Position numbers and translations under genes: made by a program. A DNA stretch of 64,000 nt from Mesorhizobium sp. WSM4306 (lineage in GTDB: Bacteria > Pseudomonadota > Alphaproteobacteria > Rhizobiales > Rhizobiaceae). The stretch lies in the NCBI RefSeq assembly GCF_007003975.1, contig NZ_VFTC01000004.1:170396-234395 (forward strand), written 5' to 3'. Positions 18,236 to 27,533 of the stretch are shown here, one piece after another. The number at the start of each line of letters is the position of its first letter. Position 1 is the first letter of the stretch. A model generated the notes under the pieces. It saw only the letters and a list, made by a program, of their open reading frames with translations, was not told where the DNA came from and searched no databases.

Positions 18236-19185
18236 CGGTACCCGCCCCGGATGGCGCTTGGGGCAATCCCAAACTCGGCCTTGAACGCGCCCGTGAATTG
18301 CGATCGGCTTGCAAAACCGCATTCATATGCGACGATTTCGACCGACAAAGTGGTGGATTTCATCAGTGCATGTGCCCGGCGCAATCGGCTGATCTGGTAG
18401 ATCCGCGCCGGCGTCTCGCCCAGCAGGCGTTTGAAAAGACGGTTCAACTGCGAGTGCGACAGCCCCACAACGTTGGCCAATGCGGGTATTGCGCGCTTAG
18501 GCCCACCTGATTGCTCCATCATCTGCAGAACTCGCAACAAGGATCGGTCATCGACGCGTGAGGTATAGTCTGCCAGAGGTGATTGCTGGCTTTCGCTACG
18601 GTGCATATCGGTACCGAAAATCAGGTGGCTGCCGACGCGCGCGGCAAATCCCTTGCCGTGATGTTCGCCCACCATATGCAGCATCAGATCAAGACCTGCC
18701 GTCGCACCGGCACAGGAAAATCGCTTGGGTTTGTATTCGAAAAACCGATTCGAGATTTCGGCCTCTGGGTACTCCTCCTGCAAGGCGGGGCGGGTCAGCC
18801 AGTGGCAGCATAGCGGTCCGTTCCAGTGTACCCCGGCGCGGGTAACAAGGAAAATCCCGGTGTCCGCCGCACCCAGAGCCACGTCGTGGCGATCCAACCA
18901 GCGCAGCCACTGGGCCAATCGTTCTGTATACGCCCTATGGTACTGGTAGGAGGCGCAGACGATCACCGCCGCCAGAGTGGGGTCCCGGGGCAGGTCGGTT
19001 CTGGTGGCTACCGCCATGCCGTTGATCGCCTCGACAGACGCGCTCTCTGACACGAACTCGTAGGAATAGAGTTGGTTTCCGGAGACTTCATTCGCTTTCC
19101 GCAACACCTCGGTGAGCGACAGAACGCTCATCATTGAAAACTGCGGGGCCAGATAGAACCTGATATTTCGTGTCGGCATGCGCAA
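18232..19185 (-). CDS. GlxA-type AraC-family transcriptional regulator
   Basis: 317 residues: an N-terminal DJ-1/PfpI-like (class I amidotransferase) domain without an obvious catalytic role, and a C-terminal AraC double helix-turn-helix. The DNA-binding part reads LANVVGLSHSQLNRLFKRLL followed by VAYECGFASRSQFTGAFKAE. GlxA/GbdR-type regulators commonly activate catabolism of quaternary amines and related metabolites. It converges with the FMN dehydrogenase and faces the truncated transporter gene across 211 bases. It is the likely regulator of this cassette. Confidence 0.88.
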   Translation of the reverse strand: MRMPTRNIRFYLAPQFSMMSVLSLTEVLRKANEVSGNQLYSYEFVSESASVEAINGMAVATRTDLPRDPTLAAVIVCASYQYHRAYTERLAQWLRWLDRHDVALGAADTGIFLVTRAGVHWNGPLCCHWLTRPALQEEYPEAEISNRFFEYKPKRFSCAGATAGLDLMLHMVGEHHGKGFAARVGSHLIFGTDMHRSESQQSPLADYTSRVDDRSLLRVLQMMEQSGGPKRAIPALANVVGLSHSQLNRLFKRLLGETPARIYQISRLRRAHALMKSTTLSVEIVAYECGFASRSQFTGAFKAEFGIAPSAIRGGYR

Positions 19186-19396
19186 AAAAGTAGCACGAAA
19201 CAGTCGAAAAACAACACATCATACTTGGCCGGCTGGAGGAAACTCTCGTCAACCAAGAAGACTGCAACTCGCACGCAGCAGGACACGGCGATCTGTCAGC
19301 GCCGCCAGACCACTCTAGTCAGGCTTTGGCCATCAAATCGTTCTGGTCGAAAGAATGCATAACAATAAACCAACTTCAGATAGGGAGGAGAACGAG

Positions 19397-19543
19397 ATGA
19401 GGATTTCCCGAAGAACGGCTCTGCAGATGGGTGGAGCAGTCGCCGCAATGTCTCTTGCCGGAATAGGTCCCCTCCGGGCAGAACCCAAGAAGGGCGGAAC
19501 GCTCAGGATCAGTCTTGCCGAGGGCGACGCGACACGGCCCTGA
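19397..19543 (+). pseudogene. Truncated N-terminus of an ABC peptide/solute-binding protein (family 5)
   Basis: After a good ribosome site (GGGAGGAGAACGAG) the frame encodes MRISRRTALQMGGAVAAMSL, a twin-arginine-type leader. The first mature residues (KKGGTLRISLAEGDAT) are the usual opening of family-5 binding proteins. A stop follows after 48 codons, where about 450 more would be expected. The following sequence belongs to a LuxR gene. The transporter gene was cut off by a rearrangement at about 19535-19590. Confidence 0.8.
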
Positions 19544-19596
19544 CAAAACCGAGCCAGGACGTCCGCAATTGGCGACGCCAGCTTGCCGAGACCTGT

Positions 19597-20301
19597 GTGC
19601 TTTTGGAAGAAGTTCGGCGAAGCCGTACGGCCGCCGACATCTGCACTTGTTTGCTTTCCTATGGCGCGCGCTTCGGCGCGACAAATCTGCTTGCCGGTGT
19701 GATACCTCCACCCCATGTTTCCGGGCGCCAGCAGATCTCACACGTGTTGCTTGACGCGTGGCCGCGGGATTGGTCGCTGCGCTATTTTTCGAACGGTTAC
19801 CTCCGCAATGACCCTACCATCCGGCTCGTGAGCCGAGGCAATGCGCCGTTTCTTTGGAAGGAAATCGACGAGCTTTGCAAAGTCTGCCTGTTTGGCCGCC
19901 GCGTTATGGAGGAGGCAACAGAGTTCCGCCTGTGCGAAGGTTTAACTTTGGCGTTTTCGACGCTCGAGCGACAGGCCTTTGGGTTTTCGGTTGCTGGCGA
20001 AAAGCTTGAGCTCGATCCATACGAGCGCCTCGCACTCCAACTCGTCGCCGCCTACACCTGTGGTTCCGCGACCTTACTCGCCGAAGCAAGGCGAGAGCGC
20101 GGGCCCGTCCATCTCTCGCCTCGGCAGCGCGACGTTCTTCATTGGGTCTCTGAGGGATTGACCGTCGACGAGATCGGCGATCGGCTGAACATCAGCAGTC
20201 ATACGGCGGATATGCATCTGCGCGCGGTGCGTGAGAAGTTCGGCGTGACGAGCAGCATCCAGGCCGTAGCGGAGGCGTTTCGGCATGGCCTGATCAAGTG
20301 A
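19597..20301 (+). CDS. LuxR-family quorum-sensing regulator (TraR-like)
   Basis: 234 residues from a GTG. Residues about 10-160 form an autoinducer-binding domain with aromatic signature residues (WPRDWSLRYFSNGYLRNDP). The C-terminal LuxR helix-turn-helix is LSPRQRDVLHWVSEGLTVDE, then IGDRLNISSHTADMHLRAVR. No ribosome site is evident at this start. The frame is open further upstream into the truncated binding-protein gene (reading WRRQLAETC), so the true N-terminus may have been lost or replaced at the junction. It overlaps the LuxI-like gene by four bases and lies beside the conjugation cluster, suggesting control of transfer. Confidence 0.85.
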   Translation: MLLEEVRRSRTAADICTCLLSYGARFGATNLLAGVIPPPHVSGRQQISHVLLDAWPRDWSLRYFSNGYLRNDPTIRLVSRGNAPFLWKEIDELCKVCLFGRRVMEEATEFRLCEGLTLAFSTLERQAFGFSVAGEKLELDPYERLALQLVAAYTCGSATLLAEARRERGPVHLSPRQRDVLHWVSEGLTVDEIGDRLNISSHTADMHLRAVREKFGVTSSIQAVAEAFRHGLIK

Positions 20302-20834
20302 AAACCTACGGGATCGCGTTATGCTGGGCCGGCTTGCGGTGTGAAGACAGTCAAGAGATCGACCGTTTCGACGACAAGCACGCCGTCCATATGATGTTCA
20401 TCGTTGATGGCCGAGTGATCGGCTACCAGCGCATGCTGCCTTCGACGCAGCCACATCTCCTTTCAGACGTATTGTCGGACCTCTGCGAAGGCCAGCGCCC
20501 GGTCGGCCCAAACATCTGGGAGTGGACACGATATTGCGTCGAGGCCGGTCATCGCGAACGCGGCAGGATGCTGAGCCCGGTCGCGAATGCACTTCTCGCC
20601 GGCATCGTCGAATGGGGCCTTGTCAGTGGCGTCGACACGATCATCATCGAGATGAACCCCCTTTGGCTCCTGCGGCTTGTACAGTTGCATTTCAGGGTAA
20701 CGCCGCTCGGTCTGCCACAGATCATCGGCCGTGAGGAGACGGTTGCCGTGACAGCGAATTTCGACGAACGGACGCTCGTCAAGTTGCGCGAGATGAGGAA
20801 CGCAAGGACGCAGACCAACGCGACCGACAACTGA
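20298..20834 (+). CDS. N-terminally truncated LuxI-family acyl-homoserine-lactone synthase
   Basis: 178 residues. The conserved core is present: the acidic EIDRFDD motif, YQRMLPSTQPHLL with its Arg, and WEWTRYCVE with the Glu/Arg pair. LuxI proteins normally have about 25 more residues before this core, including an invariant Arg and Phe in an RxxVF motif. Here the protein begins at a GTG inside the LuxR stop and reads KTYGIALCW ahead of the core, so those residues are missing. The synthase may be inactive. The tandem luxR-luxI order next to trb genes resembles rhizobial conjugation control. Confidence 0.8.
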   Translation: MKTYGIALCWAGLRCEDSQEIDRFDDKHAVHMMFIVDGRVIGYQRMLPSTQPHLLSDVLSDLCEGQRPVGPNIWEWTRYCVEAGHRERGRMLSPVANALLAGIVEWGLVSGVDTIIIEMNPLWLLRLVQLHFRVTPLGLPQIIGREETVAVTANFDERTLVKLREMRNARTQTNATDN

Positions 20835-20963
20835 ACGCTTACTACCTGGCCCGAAAGAGGCGCTCTGTGGCCGAGTATTTCAATGAGGCGCCGATGAGCG
20901 ACCAGCTCGACAATCGTTCGTGATTGAAGGGTAGGTCAAGACGTCCCATGTGAGGAAGGCGCA

Positions 20964-21857
20964 ATGCGGCGCTTCGTCCAATTGATCACGCTTCATTGTG
21001 CGCTAGTCGTTGCCGAGGTGGGCAGCTTCCTCGGCGCATCCCGGTGTTTGGGTATCCATCATTCAGTGCTAAGCCGACGCATCCGCGAGTTGGAGCACAC
21101 GCTCAGCATCATCCTGTTCGAACGCCATCCGCATGGTGTCCGGCCAACTCCGGCTGGCGCAGGATTCCTGCGCAATCTTCGCCGGGTGCTGAACGACCTG
21201 GACGGAACGCTAGCTATGGTCAAGACTGCGGGGCGAGGAAAAGTCGGCAATCTTTCGATTGGCTTCGACGTCTCCCTGCAGTCTAGAGAGCTTCTTGAAG
21301 CAGTCGCCGACTTTGTTCGGGAGGAGCCGGACATCGCCATCCACTTTGTGGAGACGAGGCACGCCGAACTTGCTGCTTACCTGAACGATAGGGCCATCGA
21401 CCTAGTGATATCGCCGGATCGACTCTGGCATTTCTCCAACGTCAGTCTGCCGCTTTGGGAAAGCCAGATCGTCGTGGCGGTCGCGGCCGATCATCCTCTC
21501 GCCGAGAGCGCAGTGATCGAGTGGGCGGAGCTAGAAAGCCACACGATTCTGACAAACATACATTCGGCCGGCGCGATGCCTGTTGCTAGATTGGCAGTCA
21601 CCGGCCAAGCGCTGTCAATCGTCCATCATGACGTTAGCCAGGGGAGCTTGCTCGGTCTGGTCCGCGAGGGCCTGGGTGTCGCGCTCCTTTTCGAAAGCGC
21701 TACCGCACCTACACGCGATGGCATTGCGTTGTCCGAGCTTTCCGATGGCGGCAAGGCGACGAGAATTCAATTCTTCGCCCATTGGCGCCCGAACAATAAA
21801 AATCCGGTGCTGGCTGCCTTCATCGAATTTCTGCGGCAACGGCATTCAGCGGCCTGA
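20964..21857 (+). CDS. LysR-family transcriptional regulator
   Basis: 297 residues. The N-terminal winged helix-turn-helix reads VAEVGSFLGASRCLGIHHSV then LSRRIRELEHTLSIILFERH; the rest is a type-2 periplasmic-binding-like effector domain. The start follows AGGAAGG. LysR genes next to a DUF2274-trbI end are a recurring arrangement in Rhizobiales and sphingomonad conjugation clusters. It converges on the DUF2274 pseudogene, with a 12-base overlap. Its target and ligand are unknown. Confidence 0.88.
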   Translation: MRRFVQLITLHCALVVAEVGSFLGASRCLGIHHSVLSRRIRELEHTLSIILFERHPHGVRPTPAGAGFLRNLRRVLNDLDGTLAMVKTAGRGKVGNLSIGFDVSLQSRELLEAVADFVREEPDIAIHFVETRHAELAAYLNDRAIDLVISPDRLWHFSNVSLPLWESQIVVAVAADHPLAESAVIEWAELESHTILTNIHSAGAMPVARLAVTGQALSIVHHDVSQGSLLGLVREGLGVALLFESATAPTRDGIALSELSDGGKATRIQFFAHWRPNNKNPVLAAFIEFLRQRHSAA

Positions 21858-22116
21858 ACATTGCGGCCTGCGTAGACGCGACCCACTCGTCAAGCGTTGC
21901 TGGTCATGCCTCGCATGGTTGAACGCCCGGTCCGTCGTCATGAACCACGCCAGCATCGGCGCGATCAGCCTTTGCCGGATCGGCCGCTGTCTGCCCGGTC
22001 TCCCGACCGAGCACCTCGGCATAGGCGACAAGATCGCTATGCACGGCGGCCGGCAATCCGATCGTGACCTTGACCGGCCGATCATCGAGAATTGCGGAGA
22101 GTTTCAGCTTTGTCAT
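21846..22116 (-). pseudogene. DUF2274 gene disrupted by a one-base insertion
   Basis: The ATG at 22116 overlaps the trbI stop (ATGA), the normal position for the DUF2274 gene of trb clusters. The frame encodes PVKVTIGLPAAVHSDLVAYA, then loses sense after DPAK and stops at 21904. Removing one G from the CC pair at 21969-21970 (plus strand) restores the family ending LIAPMLAWFMTTDRAFNHAR. The intact protein would be about 70-90 residues. This is either a real inactivation or a sequencing error. Confidence 0.8.
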
Positions 22117-23323
22117 GACGGGTCTTTCGCAGCGCCGTACGGCGCCAGTACAAGGTCGCGGTTCACGATGACACGAACAGGAAAACCCGGCCGGATGGTG
22201 AGGGTCGGCTGGACGCTAAGCTGATTGCGCACAACCTGCTGGCCGACATTGCTGAGTGAGTCCTGCGTGCCTTCGAAAATTGCTTTGGCGATGTCGCTCT
22301 CGTTGTTGCTGGAACCGAGAGACGTGCCGATCCCAAGCAGGGTCGAGACCGCGGCTGCCCGGAACAACTGACCCCAGTGATGATCGACTTCATCCTCGAG
22401 CCCGGAGAATCCTTCGATATCCGCGCCCTGCTGTCGCTCCAGCACGATCGAGGTGCCGTCGGGCATGATGAGGCGGTTCCAGACCAGCAGCACGCGCGAC
22501 TGGCCGAAAGCGACCTGACTGTCGTACTGGCCAATCAGCCTCCCACCCTGAGGGATCAATAGGTACGATCCTGTTGGGCTGTCGTAGACGTTTTCGGTGA
22601 CCTGCGCGGTGATCGCACCGGGAAGGTCAGAACGGATTCCGGTGATGAGAGCAGCCGGAATGATCGTACCGGCCTGTACGACGTAGGGCGAGGCCTTTTG
22701 CTTGAGGCGATCGGGACTCACCGTCCGGCGATCCGGCTCGGCATCGACGAAGGCCTGCTTGCGATCTTGCATATTTTGAGCGGCACCTGGATCGACCGCC
22801 AGCGATCCCATCGGCGAAGCCACGCCAGACATGGTGTCGGCAATGGTATTTCCGGCGCCAGCGCCCTGTCGCGCGGGATTGTCCCGCGAATTGGTTTCAG
22901 TGAAGAGCTTTGCGACTCGCGCGGCCTCGATTTCGGCCAGCCGGCGTTGTTCTTCCGGATCGACACGCGGTGTGCGGATGTCCGGTACCTGGATCCGCTG
23001 GCCGCGCTCTTGCGCGCGCAGGATCGGTCGTCCGAGATCGCCGGGCAAAGCAGGCCCGAGTTTCGGGACGCCCGAATAGTCCTTCGGCAAGCCCTGCAGT
23101 CCGTCGGCGGTGGTCCGGTTTTCGGTGGTAAAGAGTTTGGACGGTTGTTCGTTGCTGCGCCGTCTCGTATCGAGCGCCCAGATCAGTGTGCCGAGGACCG
23201 CAACGCTGGCGACGCCGCCAAGGCCGACCAGCACTTTGCGCGACAACCGCGTCACTCGGGCGGGTTCGGGCCGCAACCGCAGTTCCGCCCTGATGTCCGG
23301 GTTCGGCGAATTGGCTGACACAC

Positions 23324-23327
<4 letters not shown>
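22113..23327 (-). CDS. trbI: Conjugal transfer protein TrbI (VirB10-like core channel component)
   Basis: 404 residues with one membrane segment near residues 32-50 (VLVGLGGVASVAVLGTLIWA), a Pro/Arg-rich periplasmic linker and a C-terminal VirB10 beta-barrel domain. The latter includes YVVQAGTIIPAALITGIRSD, IPQGGRLIGQYDS and WNRLIMPDG. VirB10 proteins span both membranes and couple energy to channel opening. Its ends overlap its neighbours by four bases (ATGA). Confidence 0.95.
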
Positions 23328-24384
<1,057 letters not shown>

Positions 24385-24388
<4 letters not shown>

Positions 24389-25071
24389 GAAAGCTCCTTC
24401 GACCAGTTGATGGCATTGACGTAGACACCGAGCGGATTTGCTTTCAGCCGGTCGGCATCGCGGGGTTGTTGAATGACGATGGTGAGGATGGCGGTCCAGC
24501 GCTCGGTGACGGCCAGGCTACCGTTTTCGTAGCGGCGCTCGGTCCAGGCGACGCGGAACGAATCTGGCGAGGCACGGATGACGCTCGAGACATCGATCGC
24601 GATCTGGATCTTGCCTACCTTGGCAAAAGGATCGTTCAGGCGAGCGTAGTCGTTCAGCGAGACGGCACCGCGGTCGGTCGTATAGTCATAGGCCCGCAGC
24701 CAGTTCTGGCGGACGATGACCGGATCGTCGGAAATGCTTCTCACCTGTTCGAGGAAGCGGGCGAGATGCCATGCGATCTGCGGGTCGGTCGGCCTGAAAT
24801 CGGCGTCGGCCGAAGCGACCACCTGCGCCTCGCCGAACTTGTCGACTTGAACGACCCAGGGAACCACGGAACCTCTGGTAGACTGCCAGACCAGAGCCGT
24901 TGCGAAACCGCCGGCAAGCACGAGGGATCCGAAGGCCATCAGCCGCCAGTTTTTCGCCTGGACGCGGGCCGAGCCGATGCGTTCATCCCAGGCTTGGGCG
25001 GCGCGCTGGTACGGCGTCTCCGGCTGGGGTGTATTGCCGTATCGAACGGAAGGTCGTTTGAAGGGGTTCAT
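24385..25071 (-). CDS. trbF: Conjugal transfer protein TrbF (VirB8-like)
   Basis: 228 residues: a short cytoplasmic N-terminus, one membrane helix (LMAFGSLVLAGGFATALVW, about 45-63) and a periplasmic VirB8 domain with RAYDYTTDRGAVSLNDYA and WTERRYENGSLAVTERWTA. VirB8-type proteins help assemble the inner-membrane complex. The ATG at 25071 overlaps the trbL stop by four bases; the longer upstream frame lies in trbL. Confidence 0.93.
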
Positions 25072-26468
25072 CGGCGATCGTCCTGATTGAGGGAGACATT
25101 CATCGAGCCGCCGCCGTGATCGCCGGAGCGGACGGAATGCGCGGCCGTGCTCGCGCCGTGGCTCAAGGTCTGGCCGCGCTTCATCCGGTTGGCCCATTCA
25201 GGCGGCGAGCTGGCAGTGGGGCTGGATGACGACGCGGAGGGCGGGCTCGCAAAGGAGGAACCGTTTGCGGCTTGGCCCATGCCGCCGGCCGGCGATTGTC
25301 CGCCGGTAGCGCTCCATGCGGCGGAGCGACCGGATTGATTTCTGCCGGACAGCGCCGACGCAGCCCGCGACATGGCTTGCGTGATGGGCTGAACGGCGGC
25401 GCCTGCTCCGGCCCGAGCAATGCCGCCGAAACCGGCGGCGACAGCGCCCGCACCGGTTTGCCCGGAGGTCGCGGCCGCAAGCCCATAGGCGGTCGACGTA
25501 CTTCCCGCCAGATGCGCACCACCACGCGCGGCAGCGGCCGACATGCGGCCTGCGGCACCAATAGCACTTGCCGCACCGCTCAACCCGGCACGCGCGCCCA
25601 TGTAGCCGGCAGCGCCAAGGCCGGCGGCAGCCAGGCCGGTCCCGACAGCGGCACCCGCGCCCAGTTGCGGGGCGCCCGAGACAAGACCAGTAGCGATGCC
25701 CGGACCGAAGATCGAGAGCCCCATCAGCGACAGGGCGCCGAGCACCAGCGAGAGCGCATCGGTGATTGTGGGCTGTTCCGCGCCGAACCCTTGCGTGAAT
25801 TCGCCGAAGAGGCCCGAACCGATGCCCACGATGACTGCAAGGACAAGGATCTTCACGCCCGAAGCAACGATGTTGCCGAGCACTTTCTCGGCGAGGAAGG
25901 CGGTCCGATTGAACAATGCGAATGGGATCAGCACGAAGCCGGCAAGCGTCGTCAGCTTGAACTCAATCAGCGTGACGAAGATCTGCACGGCCAAGATGAA
26001 GAAGGCGATCAGCACGATCGCCCAGGCAATCATCAGAACAGCGATCTGGACGAAATTCTCGAAGAATGAGACGTAGCCCATCAGTTGGCTGGCTGCCTCG
26101 AGGATGGGGTTGCCGGCGTCGATGCCGACCTGAGCGACGCGACCTGGCTGCAGGAGTGCGGACCCTGAAAGCGAAGAGCCTCCGGCTTTCAGGCCGAGCC
26201 CGGAAAAGCTCTCGAAGACGATGCCGGCCAGCCGATTGAAATTGCCGATGATGAAGGCGAAGAAGCCGATATAGAGCGTCTTCTTCACCAGCCGGTGCAG
26301 CACGTCCTCGTCCACCCCCCAGGCCCAGAACAGGCCGGCGAGCGTGATATCGATGACGATCAGCGTGGAGGTGAGAAAGGCCACCTCACTGCCGAGCAGG
26401 CCGAAACCGGAATCGATGTAGCGGGTGAAGGTTTCGAGAAAGCGGTCGATGACGCCGGTATCGTTCAT
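25068..26468 (-). CDS. trbL: Conjugal transfer protein TrbL (VirB6-like)
   Basis: 466 residues. The first about 300 contain six or more membrane segments of the TrbL/VirB6 family (LIVIDITLAGLFWAWGVDED near residue 35 is typical). A long low-complexity Ala/Gly/Ser tail with repeated AAAG-type motifs follows, ending in a hydrophilic segment. VirB6 forms part of the inner-membrane substrate path. The ATG at 26468 overlaps the trbK stop. Confidence 0.93.
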   Translation of the reverse strand: MNDTGVIDRFLETFTRYIDSGFGLLGSEVAFLTSTLIVIDITLAGLFWAWGVDEDVLHRLVKKTLYIGFFAFIIGNFNRLAGIVFESFSGLGLKAGGSSLSGSALLQPGRVAQVGIDAGNPILEAASQLMGYVSFFENFVQIAVLMIAWAIVLIAFFILAVQIFVTLIEFKLTTLAGFVLIPFALFNRTAFLAEKVLGNIVASGVKILVLAVIVGIGSGLFGEFTQGFGAEQPTITDALSLVLGALSLMGLSIFGPGIATGLVSGAPQLGAGAAVGTGLAAAGLGAAGYMGARAGLSGAASAIGAAGRMSAAAARGGAHLAGSTSTAYGLAAATSGQTGAGAVAAGFGGIARAGAGAAVQPITQAMSRAASALSGRNQSGRSAAWSATGGQSPAGGMGQAANGSSFASPPSASSSSPTASSPPEWANRMKRGQTLSHGASTAAHSVRSGDHGGGSMNVSLNQDDRR

Positions 26469-26773
26469 GGCGACACCGATTGATCTGTCGCCGGACCGAA
26501 ACGCCCCGGCGGCGGCATGGCCGGAGTATCGGTGCCGAAGAAGCGGCGGCGGTTTTCTGCCCACGCCTCGCGACACGTCGGATCGTTGGCGGCCGCCATG
26601 CCGATGTTTCGGCATCGCGCCACTTCCAGTGTTGCCGGCTCGCCGCCCGGATGTGCGGAGCGGGGGGAGGACGCGTCGCGTGAGCCGTTGCCGCGCAACG
26701 CCATGAAGGTGGCGGCCATGGCTGCGCAAAGGGCAAGAACGACTGTCATCCGGGCGGCGATCTTGAGATTCAT
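26465..26773 (-). CDS. trbK: TrbK-alt putative entry-exclusion protein
   Basis: A 102-residue small protein with one N-terminal hydrophobic segment (MTVVLALCAAMAATFMAL) and a periplasmic remainder with the paired-cysteine motif ATLEVARCRNIG...DPTCREAWAENRRRFF. This is the pattern of TrbK-alt proteins found between trbJ and trbL. Such proteins are thought to block redundant transfer into cells already carrying the element. Assignment is by position and the Cys/Trp motif. Confidence 0.75.
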   Translation of the reverse strand: MNLKIAARMTVVLALCAAMAATFMALRGNGSRDASSPRSAHPGGEPATLEVARCRNIGMAAANDPTCREAWAENRRRFFGTDTPAMPPPGRFGPATDQSVSP

Positions 26774-26783
26774 TTGGAAAGGC

Positions 26784-27533
26784 TCAGTTGTGGAACATGC
26801 GAACGGAGGATGGGCTGTAGCTGCTGCCCGCCATGAAGCGCCTGAACTGCTCTTGCGCCTGTTCCTGTGCTGCGGCTTTGCGGGCCTGCTCCAACGCAGC
26901 GGCCCGCCCTTGCGCGGCCATCATCGCGGTGAGGTCGGAGACCTGCCTTGCCTGGACGGCGAGCAGCTGGTTGCCGGCTTGTGTCGCCTGCAGGATGCCG
27001 ACCGCGGATTGGCTGGCGTCGACCGCCGCACTTGTTTGCTCCCGCGTCCCCTCGATGTTATCGACGGCGACTGCTCCAGCTTTCAACGAGTGCTCGAACG
27101 AGGAAACCGAGGTCTGCCAACGCTCACGCGCGCCATCGACGAGCTGCTGACTGGAAAGGTCCGACCCGAAATTCTCGTAGGTCGACTTGAACTGGCTGTC
27201 GATGTCTTGGACGCTGTAGGCAAGCTTGTCGGCCTCGCCGAGCAGGGTCTTCATTTCAGAGAAATTGCTCTCGATCTGGCCAAGGAGCGAAGTCGGAAGC
27301 GAGGTGAGGTTTTTCGCCTGGTTGATCAACATCTGCGCTTCGTTCTGAAGCGACGTGATCTGGTTTTGGATCTGCTCCAGCGCGCGAGCGGCCTGCAGCA
27401 GGTTCTGGCTGTAATTGGTGGGATCGAACACAATGAGCGCCGATGCCGGCGCGGATGACAGAGCGATCGTGACAGCGATGACACCGGTCACCGCCATCTG
27501 ACGAAGACGATAACTGTTGCGTGCGGAATTCAT
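26784..27533 (-). CDS. trbJ: Conjugal transfer protein TrbJ (VirB5-like)
   Basis: 249 residues with a Sec signal peptide (VTGVIAVTIALSSAPASA) and a long helical coiled-coil body rich in Gln/Ala (LEQIQNQITSLQNEAQML). VIVFDPTNYSQNL-like residues at the mature N-terminus (LIVFDPTNYSQN) are the TrbJ hallmark. VirB5-type proteins sit at the pilus tip or aid pilus assembly. The start overlaps the trbE stop by four bases. Confidence 0.94.
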   Translation of the reverse strand: MNSARNSYRLRQMAVTGVIAVTIALSSAPASALIVFDPTNYSQNLLQAARALEQIQNQITSLQNEAQMLINQAKNLTSLPTSLLGQIESNFSEMKTLLGEADKLAYSVQDIDSQFKSTYENFGSDLSSQQLVDGARERWQTSVSSFEHSLKAGAVAVDNIEGTREQTSAAVDASQSAVGILQATQAGNQLLAVQARQVSDLTAMMAAQGRAAALEQARKAAAQEQAQEQFRRFMAGSSYSPSSVRMFHN

